Of a stretch of 31,532 bases of DNA, positions 24,901 through 31,532 are shown one piece after another. Source of the DNA: JTS-AC122 sp050246015. Lineage in GTDB: Bacteria; Planctomycetota; Phycisphaerae; Phycisphaerales; UBA1924. Position 1 is the stretch's first letter; each line of letters begins with the position of its first letter. Location of the stretch: NCBI GenBank assembly GCA_050246015.1, contig JBFWWU010000031.1:1-31532 (forward strand). Direction: 5' to 3'. Position numbers and translations under genes: made by a program. The notes beneath the pieces were generated by a model. That model was not told the DNA's origin, did no database searches, and saw only the letters and a program-made list of their open reading frames with translations.

Positions 24901-25679
24901 TTTCCATGCTCGGCGCGGGGTTCAAGATCGCGATGCGCGACCTGGAGATCCGCGGCGCGGGGAACATCCTGGGGCCCGAGCAATCCGGGCACATCGCGAC
25001 CGTCGGGTACGAGATGTACTGCCAACTCCTCGACCGGGCCGTCAAGGAACTCAAGAACGAGGTTGTCGTCGTCCCGAGCGAAACCGCCCTGGAGATCGGC
25101 GTCACCGGATTGATCCCCAAGGCCTACATCCCCAGCGACCAGCGGCGAATGGAGGCGTACCGGCGGATCGCGCTCGTCGCCTCGCGTGACGAACTGGCAC
25201 GGGTTGAGCAGGAACTTCGCCAGGCGTACGGCGACCCGCCCCCCGCCACGCGCCGGCTCCTGGAACTCGCGGAGATCCGCGCCGGCGCCAACCGGCTTGA
25301 GATCCGCTCCCTGACGCGCCGCGGCCCGGACATCATCATGCGGGTTCCGCCCCAGCGGCTCCAAGAGGTGGTCAATCGCTTCAAGGGTGCGGCGGACGAT
25401 CCCGCGCCGGCGCAATCGAGCCCCCACCCTCCCCCGGCGGCGCGTCCGTCCGCGACGCACGTCCGGCCCGCGCCCGCGACAACGACCGCGGAGCGGGCGT
25501 CGCGGCTGGCGGCGCCGACCGATCGCGAGGCGCTCGGATCCGCTGAGCCATGGCACGTCGTGGGGTTTCCCCCGAAGAAAGGCGAAGAACTCTGCGAGGT
25601 CTACGCGCGGCCCCCGGCGGCATACATGCAGGGCACGACGCTGCTGGGCGTGCTGCGATCGCGACTGCGCCCGCGATGA
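21987..25679 (+). CDS. mfd: transcription-repair coupling factor Mfd
   Basis: Mfd displaces stalled RNA polymerase from DNA lesions and recruits UvrA. About 1230 residues are encoded. The UvrB-like N-terminal module is seen near 150-230 (EEPGDFAVRGGIVDVFP, VRIDFFGDEVDTI). The CarD-like polymerase-interacting domain begins near 463 (GDFVVHRDHGIARFLG) and is interrupted by a Lys/Ala-rich insertion at about 490-545. The helicase motor has Walker A GDVGFGKTE (near 664), DEEQ (near 765), SATPIPRTL and a translocase module with ESGIDIPTANTMII. The C-terminal domain ends in an unusual tail after an Ala/Pro-rich stretch. I chose the GTG at 21987, which has GGAG seven bases upstream; an ATG at 22008 is the alternative. 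The gene is convergent with rho. Confidence 0.96.
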   Translation: MSIPSQIMTSDAVRRIAGSIAQGRRVSALGSHGSSAAMVAASVAAAAGRLVVLVVAHLDDADEAVDELVSAGIDALRFPALELLPAETNVSIELFGERLGVVKRVLHPGSDRPAPWVLVCPIQSLMQGVPRPDTIEQLSRTIRIGDTVGPGVLARWLEHAGYQRLEAIEEPGDFAVRGGIVDVFPTAGRTFLRMPPGSPEPPSAASQGAVPVRIDFFGDEVDTISEIDLDTMASDRAVDSVELVSASLDRVQDDARVVSLLDLLSEAPRPRDASGGGRSRQPIAILHETLEVTEQARGYYERVSDARGIFNPPSVLKRLQEGFAFVELNGFSGARVATDVAVEIPVSPLPPLPKDAADAVREVASLAGSHQVRIFCQNAGELQRLGELLAEHAPDVKDRIEAVVQYLHRGFIWGADPAVASERALVLLPYHELLHRFESRRGRQGRVGGDVKIRAGRAIDTFLDFAVGDFVVHRDHGIARFLGVSVMPSRPVQRELSGKELDALLPSSKAAQNAAKKAQRLAKKGIVAGEGGEAPDEFAGMEEFLALEFAKHAKLYVPATKIDQVQKYVGGFRGSPQLSALGGERWRTQKERVGEAVKDLAAEMLRIRAAREHLPGITYPGDTAWQKEFEAEFPFEETDDQLAALAEIKRDMAGAKPMDRLICGDVGFGKTELAIRAAFKAVEYGKQVAVLVPTTVLAEQHGRTFSSRFADYPFTVESLSRFKTTKEENDILARLRKGQVDVVIGTHRLLSKDVKFADLGLVVIDEEQRFGVEHKERLLSLRMTVDVMTLSATPIPRTLHLSMLGLRDISSLTTAPIDRRAVVTEVIPYNTRRIQAAIARELARNGQVFFVHNRVHNILSVADEIQKLAPDARIVVGHGQMPDRELEDVMLTFMRRQADILVSTTIIESGIDIPTANTMIINDADRFGLSDLHQLRGRVGRYKHRAYCYLLLPENRAVQEKALKRLKAIEEFSMLGAGFKIAMRDLEIRGAGNILGPEQSGHIATVGYEMYCQLLDRAVKELKNEVVVVPSETALEIGVTGLIPKAYIPSDQRRMEAYRRIALVASRDELARVEQELRQAYGDPPPATRRLLELAEIRAGANRLEIRSLTRRGPDIIMRVPPQRLQEVVNRFKGAADDPAPAQSSPHPPPAARPSATHVRPAPATTTAERASRLAAPTDREALGSAEPWHVVGFPPKKGEELCEVYARPPAAYMQGTTLLGVLRSRLRPR

Positions 25680-25755
25680 GGCAGCGCCCCGCGGAAACGG
25701 CGCGCGAGTCAAGCGAGCCCACAAATCGACAAGTCACCCGGTCCGGATTCCCGCA

Positions 25756-27654
25756 TCAGCCCATGTTCATCGTCATGAGGAACTCGGCGTTGGTCTTGAC
25801 CTTGGCCAGGCGGCTCTTGAGCAGTTCCATCGCCTCGACGACGTTCATGTCCGAGAGCACCTTGCGAAGCCGGTAGACAAGTTCCAGTTCCTTCTTGTCC
25901 AGCAGCAGTTCCTCGCGCCGCGTGCCGGAGGCGGCGACGTCGATGCAGGGATAGATGCGTTTGTCCATCAGTTTACGGTCCAGGTGCAGTTCGCTGTTGC
26001 CGGTGCCCTTGAACTCCTCGAAGATCACCTCGTCGGCGCGTGAGCCGGTATCAACCAGCGCGGTGCCGATGATCGTGAGCGACCCACCCCCTTCGATCGC
26101 GCGGGCGGCGCCGAAGAACTTCTTGGGACGCTGCAGGGCGTTGGCGTCGATGCCGCCCGTCATGATCTTGCCGGAGTGAGGCATCTCGGCGTTGTACGCT
26201 CGCGCCAGCCGGGTGATCGAATCCAGCAGGATCACGACGTGGTCCCCGAACTCGACCATTCGCTTGGCTTTCTCGATCACCATCTCGGCGACCTGCACGT
26301 GACGCGAACTCTGCTCGTCGAACGTGCTGGCAACGACCTCGACTTCCGGCGCCGTGTGCCGACGGAAATCCGTCACTTCCTCCGGGCGCTCGTCCACGAG
26401 CAGCACGATGATCTTCACGTCCGGGTAGTTCTTGTTGATCGCCTGCGTCATCTTCTGCAGCAGGACCGTCTTGCCGGTGCGAGGGGGGGCGACGATCAGC
26501 GCTCGCTGCCCCTTCCCGATCGGCGCGACAAGGTCCACCACCCGGCATTCGATCACGTCCGGGGTCGTTTCGAGCACGAACCGTTCCTCCGGGTGCAGCG
26601 GCGTGAGGTCCTCGAATATCGAGAGTTCGTGGATCGTGCCGGGCGGGCGCCCGTTGACGTCATCGACGCGCAGCAACGCGAAGTACCGCTCGCTCTCCTT
26701 GGGAGGCCGGATCGCGCCGCGGATGACCATGCCCTTCTTGAGGCCGTAGCGGCGGATCTGCGTCGGCGAGACGTAGATGTCGTCCGGCCCGGCCAGGTAG
26801 GACTGGATCGGGCTGCGCAGAAACCCGAACTTGTCGGGCATGATCTCGAGCGTCCCCTCGCCAAACATCAGCCCCTGCTTGGCGGCACGGGCCTTGAGGA
26901 TCTTGAAGATCAGTTCCTGCTTGGGGATCTGGTGGAAGTCCTCAAGCCCTTCGGTCTTGGCGACGCCGTGCAGCGCGTCGATCTCCATGCGCTGAAGTTG
27001 CGAGATGGTGAGAGTGTTTTTCAGCGCCTTGGGGTCGGCGTTGGCGGCGATGCGTTCGAGTTCGGCGGCTTCGCGTTCGAGTTCCTCGTCGCTTGGGAGC
27101 ACGAAATCGATCGGCTGGCGCTGCTGGTAGAAGCCGCCGCCCTCCCCGCCACCGCCCATGCCGCCCTTGCGTTTCTTGCGCTTTCTGCGGCCCATTTTTC
27201 CGTATCCAAACCCGCCGTCGCCGTGGTCGCGGTGCCCGCTTCCTTGACCGTTGAAGCGATCCGAGCGCTCGAATCGCTCGGGACGATCCTGGCGGTCGTG
27301 GGGCCGGTCGTAGTGGGGGCGGTGGCCCTGGCCGGGGCCTTGCTGTCCTTGTCCGCTTTGGCCTTGACCGTACCCGGGGTTGCCGGCTGGGCCGCCGGAG
27401 GATCCACCGTCCGAAGACGACGAACGCTCACCAGACGACGCTGGACTTGACGGCGCGGGCGGGGGGGCAGGAGCCGGAGCCGACGGGGCGGGCGATCCGG
27501 ACGCCGAGGGCGCGGCGGGCGCGGGCTTGCCTTCGTCACGCGACTTGGATCGGCTGCCGCGCGACGACTTGGCTTCGCCGGCATCGCTGTCGCGCTGGGC
27601 CTTGGATTCGCGGGTGGACTTGGTTTCTTCGGCGGCGTTGGAGTGCTTTGCCAT
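25756..27654 (-). CDS. rho: transcription termination factor Rho with long disordered N-terminus
   Basis: Rho is a hexameric RNA-dependent ATPase that ends transcription. The 632-residue protein has a normal core: the Rho N-terminal and RNA-binding domains (about 205-340, with GTLEIMPDKFGFLRSP) and the ATPase with Walker A PPRTGKT (390-396), LLVDERPEEVTDF (418-430), LLDSITRLARAYN and a C-terminal GTRREELLL. Its first 180 or so residues are an added low-complexity region: Ser/Lys/Glu, then Pro/Ala, then Gly/Gln/Arg/His-rich, then a KMGRRKRKKRKGG basic patch. E. coli Rho has 419 residues. Such insertions are known in high-GC bacteria and can add RNA binding or phase separation. It has its own long leader and is convergent with mfd. 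Confidence 0.97.
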   Translation of the reverse strand: MAKHSNAAEETKSTRESKAQRDSDAGEAKSSRGSRSKSRDEGKPAPAAPSASGSPAPSAPAPAPPPAPSSPASSGERSSSSDGGSSGGPAGNPGYGQGQSGQGQQGPGQGHRPHYDRPHDRQDRPERFERSDRFNGQGSGHRDHGDGGFGYGKMGRRKRKKRKGGMGGGGEGGGFYQQRQPIDFVLPSDEELEREAAELERIAANADPKALKNTLTISQLQRMEIDALHGVAKTEGLEDFHQIPKQELIFKILKARAAKQGLMFGEGTLEIMPDKFGFLRSPIQSYLAGPDDIYVSPTQIRRYGLKKGMVIRGAIRPPKESERYFALLRVDDVNGRPPGTIHELSIFEDLTPLHPEERFVLETTPDVIECRVVDLVAPIGKGQRALIVAPPRTGKTVLLQKMTQAINKNYPDVKIIVLLVDERPEEVTDFRRHTAPEVEVVASTFDEQSSRHVQVAEMVIEKAKRMVEFGDHVVILLDSITRLARAYNAEMPHSGKIMTGGIDANALQRPKKFFGAARAIEGGGSLTIIGTALVDTGSRADEVIFEEFKGTGNSELHLDRKLMDKRIYPCIDVAASGTRREELLLDKKELELVYRLRKVLSDMNVVEAMELLKSRLAKVKTNAEFLMTMNMG

Positions 27655-28036
27655 GGTTGAGCGCGATAGACCTCTTGCTGGGCCCCCCGGCGCACGAAGC
27701 GCGGACGAGAAAATCAGGGGGGCTGAATGTCAACGGGAAGGGTTGTGCACGTCGGCGATGAACCGCTCGCGAGTTCTGTGACGTGCCGTGTCGATTGTGA
27801 CGACCGGAGTGGGTAACTCCGCTTGAAACCTTGATCTATGGCAGCCGGATTGATGCGCCCGCATCAAGCCAACCGGCGTGTATTGTGATCCTGAGACACG
27901 GCGTGATGAACAAGAGCAAACTCCGCGTGTGGGCCGGAGCCGTCCCGATCGTGCCGCATTTCGTGACGAGTTCTTGTGGATGCGTCCGTGCCGAGCCTGG
28001 CTCGGGTTCGGAACAGGTTTTTCGATCCACACGTTC
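27655..28036 (-). promoter_or_regulatory. structured 5' leader of rho
   Basis: About 375 bases without a credible gene separate the candidate promoter from the rho ATG. Read on the minus strand it contains several hairpins. A perfect 6-base stem lies at 27991-28005 (CCGAGC/GCTCGG, 3-base loop). A two-level stem lies at 27844-27877 (7-base inner stem TTGATGC/GCATCAA with a 4-base loop, enclosed by GCCGG/CCGGC). A 6-base stem lies at 27805-27821 (CGGAGT/ACTCCG). No U-tract follows any of them. Rho genes in several bacteria are autoregulated by premature termination in their leader; a similar role here is inference. I could not match the leader to a known riboswitch. Confidence 0.45.
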
Positions 28037-28063
28037 ACTATAGCACACGCCGGGGCCGATCAA
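28037..28063 (-). promoter_or_regulatory. candidate promoter for rho
   Basis: On the minus strand TTGATC (28058-28063) and TATAGT (28037-28042) lie 15 bases apart, with a TG one base before the -10 hexamer (extended -10). Spacing is a little short but the two hexamers are good matches in a GC-rich setting. Transcription would start near 28030, about 375 bases before the rho ATG. Confidence 0.45.
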
Positions 28064-28102
28064 GTGCCCGTGGCGCAAGATTCCTGAAATCTCAACTCGC
28101 GT

Positions 28103-28128
28103 GCCGAGCAAGGAAACACCTGCTCGGC
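28103..28128 (-). terminator. possible hairpin terminator after coaE
   Basis: A perfect 8-base stem (GCCGAGCA at 28103-28110, TGCTCGGC at 28121-28128) with a 10-base loop lies 46 bases past the coaE stop on the minus strand. It has no run of T afterwards in either direction, so it is either a weak or factor-assisted terminator or an mRNA-stabilising hairpin. Confidence 0.4.
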
Positions 28129-28173
28129 CTGACCGGGCCGCGCTCTTACTATCGGAGAATGGCGCTTGCCGGG

Positions 28174-28878
28174 TTAGTTCAGTTCAGAATCGGGGCCGCG
28201 CGCCACGGAATTCGCGGCGAGGTCGGCCCGCATCCTCGTGAGCATTCCGGCCACCTGTGCCCGGAGCGACTCCAGCGACCCGTCGTTGCGCACATGATGC
28301 TGGCATCGGGCGCGTTTGGTGTCCAGCGGCATCTGCGCGGCCTCACGCCGGGCAAGTTCCGCCTCATCCCACCCACGCGTCTCCCGCACCCGTCGCACCC
28401 GCTGCGCTCGCGGGGCGTCAACAAAGACCAGCACGTCGCACTCGCGATCGACCCCGGCTTCGATGAGCAGTGGCGCGTCAATCACAATGGCGGGCGGAGC
28501 AGGCGCCGCCAGTTCCAGCGACTCGATCCGGGCCCGGCGCTGCTGGTGAAGCAGCGGGTGGATGAGCCGTTCAAGGCGCGTCCGCTGAGCGGGGTCGGAG
28601 AAGATGATCCGCGCGACGGCGGCCCGGTCGATGGCGCGGGCGGCGCCCGGATCGCTCCCGGCCGGCTTTGACAGGATGTCCGGGCCCCACCACGAGACAA
28701 GTTCCCGGCGGACATCGTCGCGGTCGAGCATCGCTTTGGCCTGGGCATCGGAGTCCAACACGACGCAGCCGAGCGATTCCAGCACGCGCGCCACCTCACT
28801 CTTCCCGGACCCGATGCCCCCGACCAGGCCGATGACGGGGATGCGCCGCCGCGAGGGTTGGCGAGGTGAACTGGTCAT
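28174..28878 (-). CDS. coaE: dephospho-CoA kinase
   Basis: This 234-residue enzyme carries out the last step of coenzyme A synthesis, phosphorylating the 3'-hydroxyl of the ribose of dephospho-CoA. The P-loop is GLVGGIGSGKS (about 17-27). VVLDSDAQAK, then the lid and CoA-binding region with DAPLLIEAG, and RVRRVRETRGWDEAE follow, all typical of CoaE. The C-terminal part has the HHVRNDGSLESL motif, close to the usual hxIxNxGsxexl. The length is a little above the usual 200 because of an Arg/Pro N-terminal extension and a polar tail. The start lies 9 bases after the rnr stop with no strong ribosome-binding site, which suggests translational coupling to rnr. A hairpin and the rho promoter lie downstream. 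Confidence 0.95.
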   Translation of the reverse strand: MTSSPRQPSRRRIPVIGLVGGIGSGKSEVARVLESLGCVVLDSDAQAKAMLDRDDVRRELVSWWGPDILSKPAGSDPGAARAIDRAAVARIIFSDPAQRTRLERLIHPLLHQQRRARIESLELAAPAPPAIVIDAPLLIEAGVDRECDVLVFVDAPRAQRVRRVRETRGWDEAELARREAAQMPLDTKRARCQHHVRNDGSLESLRAQVAGMLTRMRADLAANSVARGPDSELN

Positions 28879-28887
28879 GGAAGCGGG

Positions 28888-31386
28888 CTAGTGCCCCTTG
28901 CCCTTGTCCTTGCGCTGTTTTCGGAAGTCCTGCTTGTTGCGTTCGCGGGACTTGCTCTTCTGCGATCGGCGTTCGGCGCCGGAGGCGCCGTACTTGAGCA
29001 TGTCGTAGTCGAGGTTCAGCCCGCCGCCGCCCAGGCCGAGTCCGCCGCTGACGCCTTGCTTGGGCGCCACGTGCTTGGCCTTGCCGGTGTCGCGGGCCTT
29101 GGCGTCGGTGATGAGCAGGTCCATCTTTCGCAGGGCCAGGTCGATCGCGGCGATGGTCACGTTGACGCGGTCGCCGATGTTGAACGAGCGCCCGGACTGC
29201 TCGTGCACGAGCGCGCCGGATCGGGGATCGATGCGCCAGCGTCCGCCGTGGTATTGCGGGCGCCCTTCCTTGCCCCCGGTGGGAAGATCGGCGGACTTGA
29301 TCATGCCGTCGGCCAGGTACTTGTCGAGTTGAACAAATACCCCGTTGTGCGTGACGCCGGTGACGATGCCGTCGAAGTGCTCGCCGACGTGGTTGGAGAG
29401 GAGTTGCAGCACGAGGAAGCCGCGCAGGCTGTACTCGGCGTCCGAGGCGTTCTCCTCGGTGCGGGTGATGTGCCCGCCGATTTCCTTGAGTGTCTCGAAA
29501 TCGGGGCACGCCGGGGAGCGGCGGAGTTTGTCGCCGATCGCCCGCTTCTCGGCGTCGGACTTGGGCGGGCGCGCCCCGTTGCCGGTGTGCTTCAGGTATT
29601 CGGTCAGGGCACGGTGCACGAGCGTGTCGGCGTACCGGCGGATGGGGCTGGTGAAGTGCGCGTACGCCTCGCTGGCCAGCGCGAAGTGCCCAATGAGCGA
29701 GGGCGAGTATTCGGCCTTGGTCATGGTGCGCAGGACGGCCATGTGCACCGCGCGGGCCGCCGACGTACCCGCCGTCGCTTCCAGAAGCGATTGCAGTTCC
29801 TCGCGCGTCGGGTTCTTCGGGATCTTGTACCCAGCGACGCGGGCGTACATTTGGAGTTCCTGCACGTCGCCCGGGGTGGGCTCGGGGTGGATCCGGCGCA
29901 GCACCGGCACTTCGACCCGCTCGAACAGCCGCGCCAGCACCTCGTTGGCCTCCACCATGAACATCTCGATCAGCGTGTGCGTGTACGCGTCGTCCTCCTT
30001 CTCCGCGTCCACGACGTGACCCAGGTCGTCGTAGATCAGCACCACGTCGGGGAGTTCCAGGTGGATCATCCCCTGTCGCTTGCGGCGTTCACGGATCGCG
30101 CGCGAGCAGGCGTTCATCTCGCGCAGCGTCGAGATCAGTTGGTCGGTGTACTTCGGCTCGGTCTTGGCGTGCTTGACGGCTTCGCGCAGGTCCCCGTCGA
30201 TCAGCGCCTGCGCTTCCAGGTACGTCAGCCGCTTGGCCGACTTGATGACGGTCGCCGCGACCCCCTCGCTCCGGCAGTTCCCGTCGCGATCGTACTTCAT
30301 GAACGCCGATTTGCAGAACCGGACCACCCCCTCCTGCAATGAGCAGATGCCGTTGGAGAGCAGTTCCGGCAGCATCGGGATCACGTGCCTCGGGAGGTAC
30401 ACCGAGTTGCCCCGCTCCTTGGCTTCCAGATCGAGCGGCGTGCCGGGGAGGATGAAGTTCGCGACGTCGGCGATGTGCACACCCAGTTCCCACCCGCCGT
30501 CGCTGGTCTTCTTGATCGAGATCGCGTCGTCGTAGTCCTTGGCGTCCGGCGGATCGATCGTGATGATGAACTCGCCGCGCAGGTCCTCGCGCCCCTTGAA
30601 CCCATCACGCTCGCCGGCGGCCACCTCTTCATCAAACTGGCGCGTCGCCTCGCGCGCCTGCTGCACGCACGCCTCTTCGAACTCGCCCGGCAGGTTGTAC
30701 GCGGCGATCACCGCCTGCGTCTCGACATCGGGCAGCCCGGCCTCGCCCAGCACCCGCACCACGACCCCCTCGGCCAGCATCTGCCCCTCCGGGTAATGCA
30801 GCAGTTCCACGACGACCTTGTCCCCGTCCTTGGCGTGCTTGGCGCCGGCATCGGGCACCATGATCGGCTCGGTGATCTCCTTCCCGTCGGGGTAGACCAT
30901 CCACTTGTTGCCGCGGAACGCCAGTTCGCCGGTGAAACTCTTGCGCTTGCGGGTGAGGACTTCGAGGATCCGCCCGGTGGTATCGTGCTCGCCCTTGCGG
31001 AACCCGCGGACGACCTCGACGCGGACGCGGTCGCCCGTGAGGGCGGTGTCGGTCTCGTCCGGCGGGACGAACAGGTCGCCCTCGCGGTAGGCGATGTCGG
31101 GCTTGACGAATCCGAACCCCCGTGGGTTTTTCTTGAAGACGCCGGTGATCTCGGCGGGCATCGTCGGCAGCCGGACCTTGCCGGCCCCCCCCCCCCCGCC
31201 GGCCCCCCCCCCCCCCCCGTCGATGATGACCAGTTTCTTTGCCGCCAACTCGGCGAGTTCCTGCTTGAACTCGGCGAGCGAGTCGGCGTCGATGTTCAGG
31301 TCCGCCCCGAGTTTCTCCGCCGAGGCGGGCTCGTACGAATCGTGCTGAAGGTGCGTCAGGATGCGTTGCGAAAATCGTGAAGACAT
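28888..31386 (-). CDS. rnr: ribonuclease R
   Basis: RNase R is a processive 3'-to-5' exoribonuclease of the RNB family that degrades structured RNA. The 832-residue protein has an N-terminal helical winged-helix region and a poly-glycine linker (residues 57-69). Two cold-shock-type domains start at about 75-80 (ITGVFKKNPRGFGFVKPD). The RNB catalytic domain carries the metal-binding cluster TIDPPDAKDYDDA (Asp278, 281, 284, 286, 287), with FTSPIRRYADTLVHR later. A C-terminal S1 domain and a Lys/Arg-rich tail end it. I chose the ATG at 31384-31386, since family similarity starts there; an in-frame ATG at 31449 would add 21 residues. Neither has a clear ribosome-binding site. The poly-glycine linker is encoded by two long G homopolymers. 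Confidence 0.95.
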   Translation of the reverse strand: MSSRFSQRILTHLQHDSYEPASAEKLGADLNIDADSLAEFKQELAELAAKKLVIIDGGGGGAGGGGGAGKVRLPTMPAEITGVFKKNPRGFGFVKPDIAYREGDLFVPPDETDTALTGDRVRVEVVRGFRKGEHDTTGRILEVLTRKRKSFTGELAFRGNKWMVYPDGKEITEPIMVPDAGAKHAKDGDKVVVELLHYPEGQMLAEGVVVRVLGEAGLPDVETQAVIAAYNLPGEFEEACVQQAREATRQFDEEVAAGERDGFKGREDLRGEFIITIDPPDAKDYDDAISIKKTSDGGWELGVHIADVANFILPGTPLDLEAKERGNSVYLPRHVIPMLPELLSNGICSLQEGVVRFCKSAFMKYDRDGNCRSEGVAATVIKSAKRLTYLEAQALIDGDLREAVKHAKTEPKYTDQLISTLREMNACSRAIRERRKRQGMIHLELPDVVLIYDDLGHVVDAEKEDDAYTHTLIEMFMVEANEVLARLFERVEVPVLRRIHPEPTPGDVQELQMYARVAGYKIPKNPTREELQSLLEATAGTSAARAVHMAVLRTMTKAEYSPSLIGHFALASEAYAHFTSPIRRYADTLVHRALTEYLKHTGNGARPPKSDAEKRAIGDKLRRSPACPDFETLKEIGGHITRTEENASDAEYSLRGFLVLQLLSNHVGEHFDGIVTGVTHNGVFVQLDKYLADGMIKSADLPTGGKEGRPQYHGGRWRIDPRSGALVHEQSGRSFNIGDRVNVTIAAIDLALRKMDLLITDAKARDTGKAKHVAPKQGVSGGLGLGGGGLNLDYDMLKYGASGAERRSQKSKSRERNKQDFRKQRKDKGKGH
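31185..31218 (-). repeat. two long C/G homopolymers inside rnr
   Basis: On the plus strand there are 13 consecutive C (31185-31197), five intervening bases (GCCGG) and 16 consecutive C (31203-31218). On the coding strand these are G runs that encode GGGGGAGGGGGAG. The reading frame is intact with these lengths. Any change not divisible by three would break RNase R early. Confidence 0.9.
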
Positions 31387-31483
31387 GAGAGAAGAGAGTA
31401 GCGTGGCATCCGGCGATCGGGAACGGGCAAATCGGCAAGGTGTGACCATGCTATCTCATCTGAGCCGCCCGGCCCAAGCCGGC
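31387..31483. other. upstream region of rnr
   Basis: No gene is seen here. On the minus strand the bases just before the ATG read TACTCTCTTCTCTC, a pyrimidine run rather than a Shine-Dalgarno site. TACTCT could be a -10 box with a poor -35 (TTCCCG) 17 bases upstream, but that would leave an almost leaderless mRNA. I give this low weight. Confidence 0.35.
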
Positions 31484-31532
31484 GGGGAGGGGAGGGGCGG
31501 GGAGGGGAGGGGAGGGGAGGGGAGGGGGGGGG
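31484..31532. repeat. GGGGA pentamer tandem repeat at right end
   Basis: The tract holds eight tandem pentamers: GGGGA twice, GGGGC once, GGGGA five times. It ends in nine G at the window edge. The plus strand has far more than the four G-runs needed for a quadruplex. Read from rnr, it is a CCCCT-type tract about 98-146 bases upstream of the ATG, similar in composition to the tract before the ECF gene. It may continue beyond the window. Confidence 0.85.

Noticed and set aside
24102..25724. 540-codon open frame on the minus strand
   Set aside because: It is antisense to the helicase motor of mfd, with shadow-type composition.
27730..28111. short minus-strand frames between coaE and rho
   Set aside because: They are Arg/Ser/His-rich, without start signals, and cover hairpins and the candidate rho promoter; a non-coding leader explains the region better.
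28160..28205. tRNA-like GGGTTAGTTCAGTTCAGAAT segment
   Set aside because: It resembles a D-arm by chance. No acceptor stem or TTC arm can be folded around it, and it covers the end of coaE.
28891..30342. 483-codon open frame on the plus strand
   Set aside because: It is antisense to the catalytic part of RNase R; no motif or start signal supports it.

Overview
The window is high-GC bacterial chromosome, densely packed with genes on both strands. It has no insertion sequence, phage gene, CRISPR array, tRNA or rRNA that I can recognise. The best match is a planctomycete, probably of the Phycisphaerae. The pointers are a secreted protein ending in the paired Ca-binding repeats typical of that group, a PEP-CTERM-like sorting tail, an anti-sigma-like protein fused to a prepilin-type H-x(9-10)-DG domain, the futalosine menaquinone enzyme MqnD, and a Gram-negative outer-membrane assembly set (LptD-like, MCE/MlaD-like). 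Assignment to the group is inference; no rRNA is present.

Left part (1-10050). A pyrimidine-rich leader precedes an ECF sigma factor gene that overlaps a membrane-bound, probable anti-sigma gene (328-2306). A TetR regulator (minus strand) is divergent from a small unknown gene. An MddA-type methanethiol S-methyltransferase and a 39-residue membrane peptide follow, and the run closes with a strong intrinsic terminator (4619-4660). Next come a secreted dockerin-like protein with its own terminator (5704-5733), a class III fructose-1,6-bisphosphatase, a PEP-CTERM-like exported protein, and a DUF4286-type gene overlapping mqnD.

Middle part (10054-21740). On the minus strand a large membrane protein with a glutamine-amidotransferase-like domain runs into trpD with an 11-base gap. 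Divergent from it is a small one-helix membrane protein. A soluble histidine kinase overlaps an NtrC-type sigma54 activator, and a large LptD-like outer-membrane protein follows. A minus-strand MCE-domain protein is convergent with it.

Right part (21987-31532). mfd on the plus strand is convergent with a minus-strand block of rnr, coaE and rho. rnr and coaE are 9 bases apart. rho has its own candidate promoter and a hairpin-rich leader of about 375 bases. Mfd, Rho and RNase R act on stalled transcription, termination and RNA decay.

Most of the window is housekeeping. The least ordinary things are the sigma/anti-sigma-pseudopilin pair, the candidate TetR-regulated methanethiol methylation cluster, long G homopolymers inside the rnr reading frame, a structured rho leader, an insertion in the Mfd RNA-polymerase-interacting domain, and recurring G4-type tracts, two of which form the two window ends. 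I found no clear-cut new defence or mobile system.
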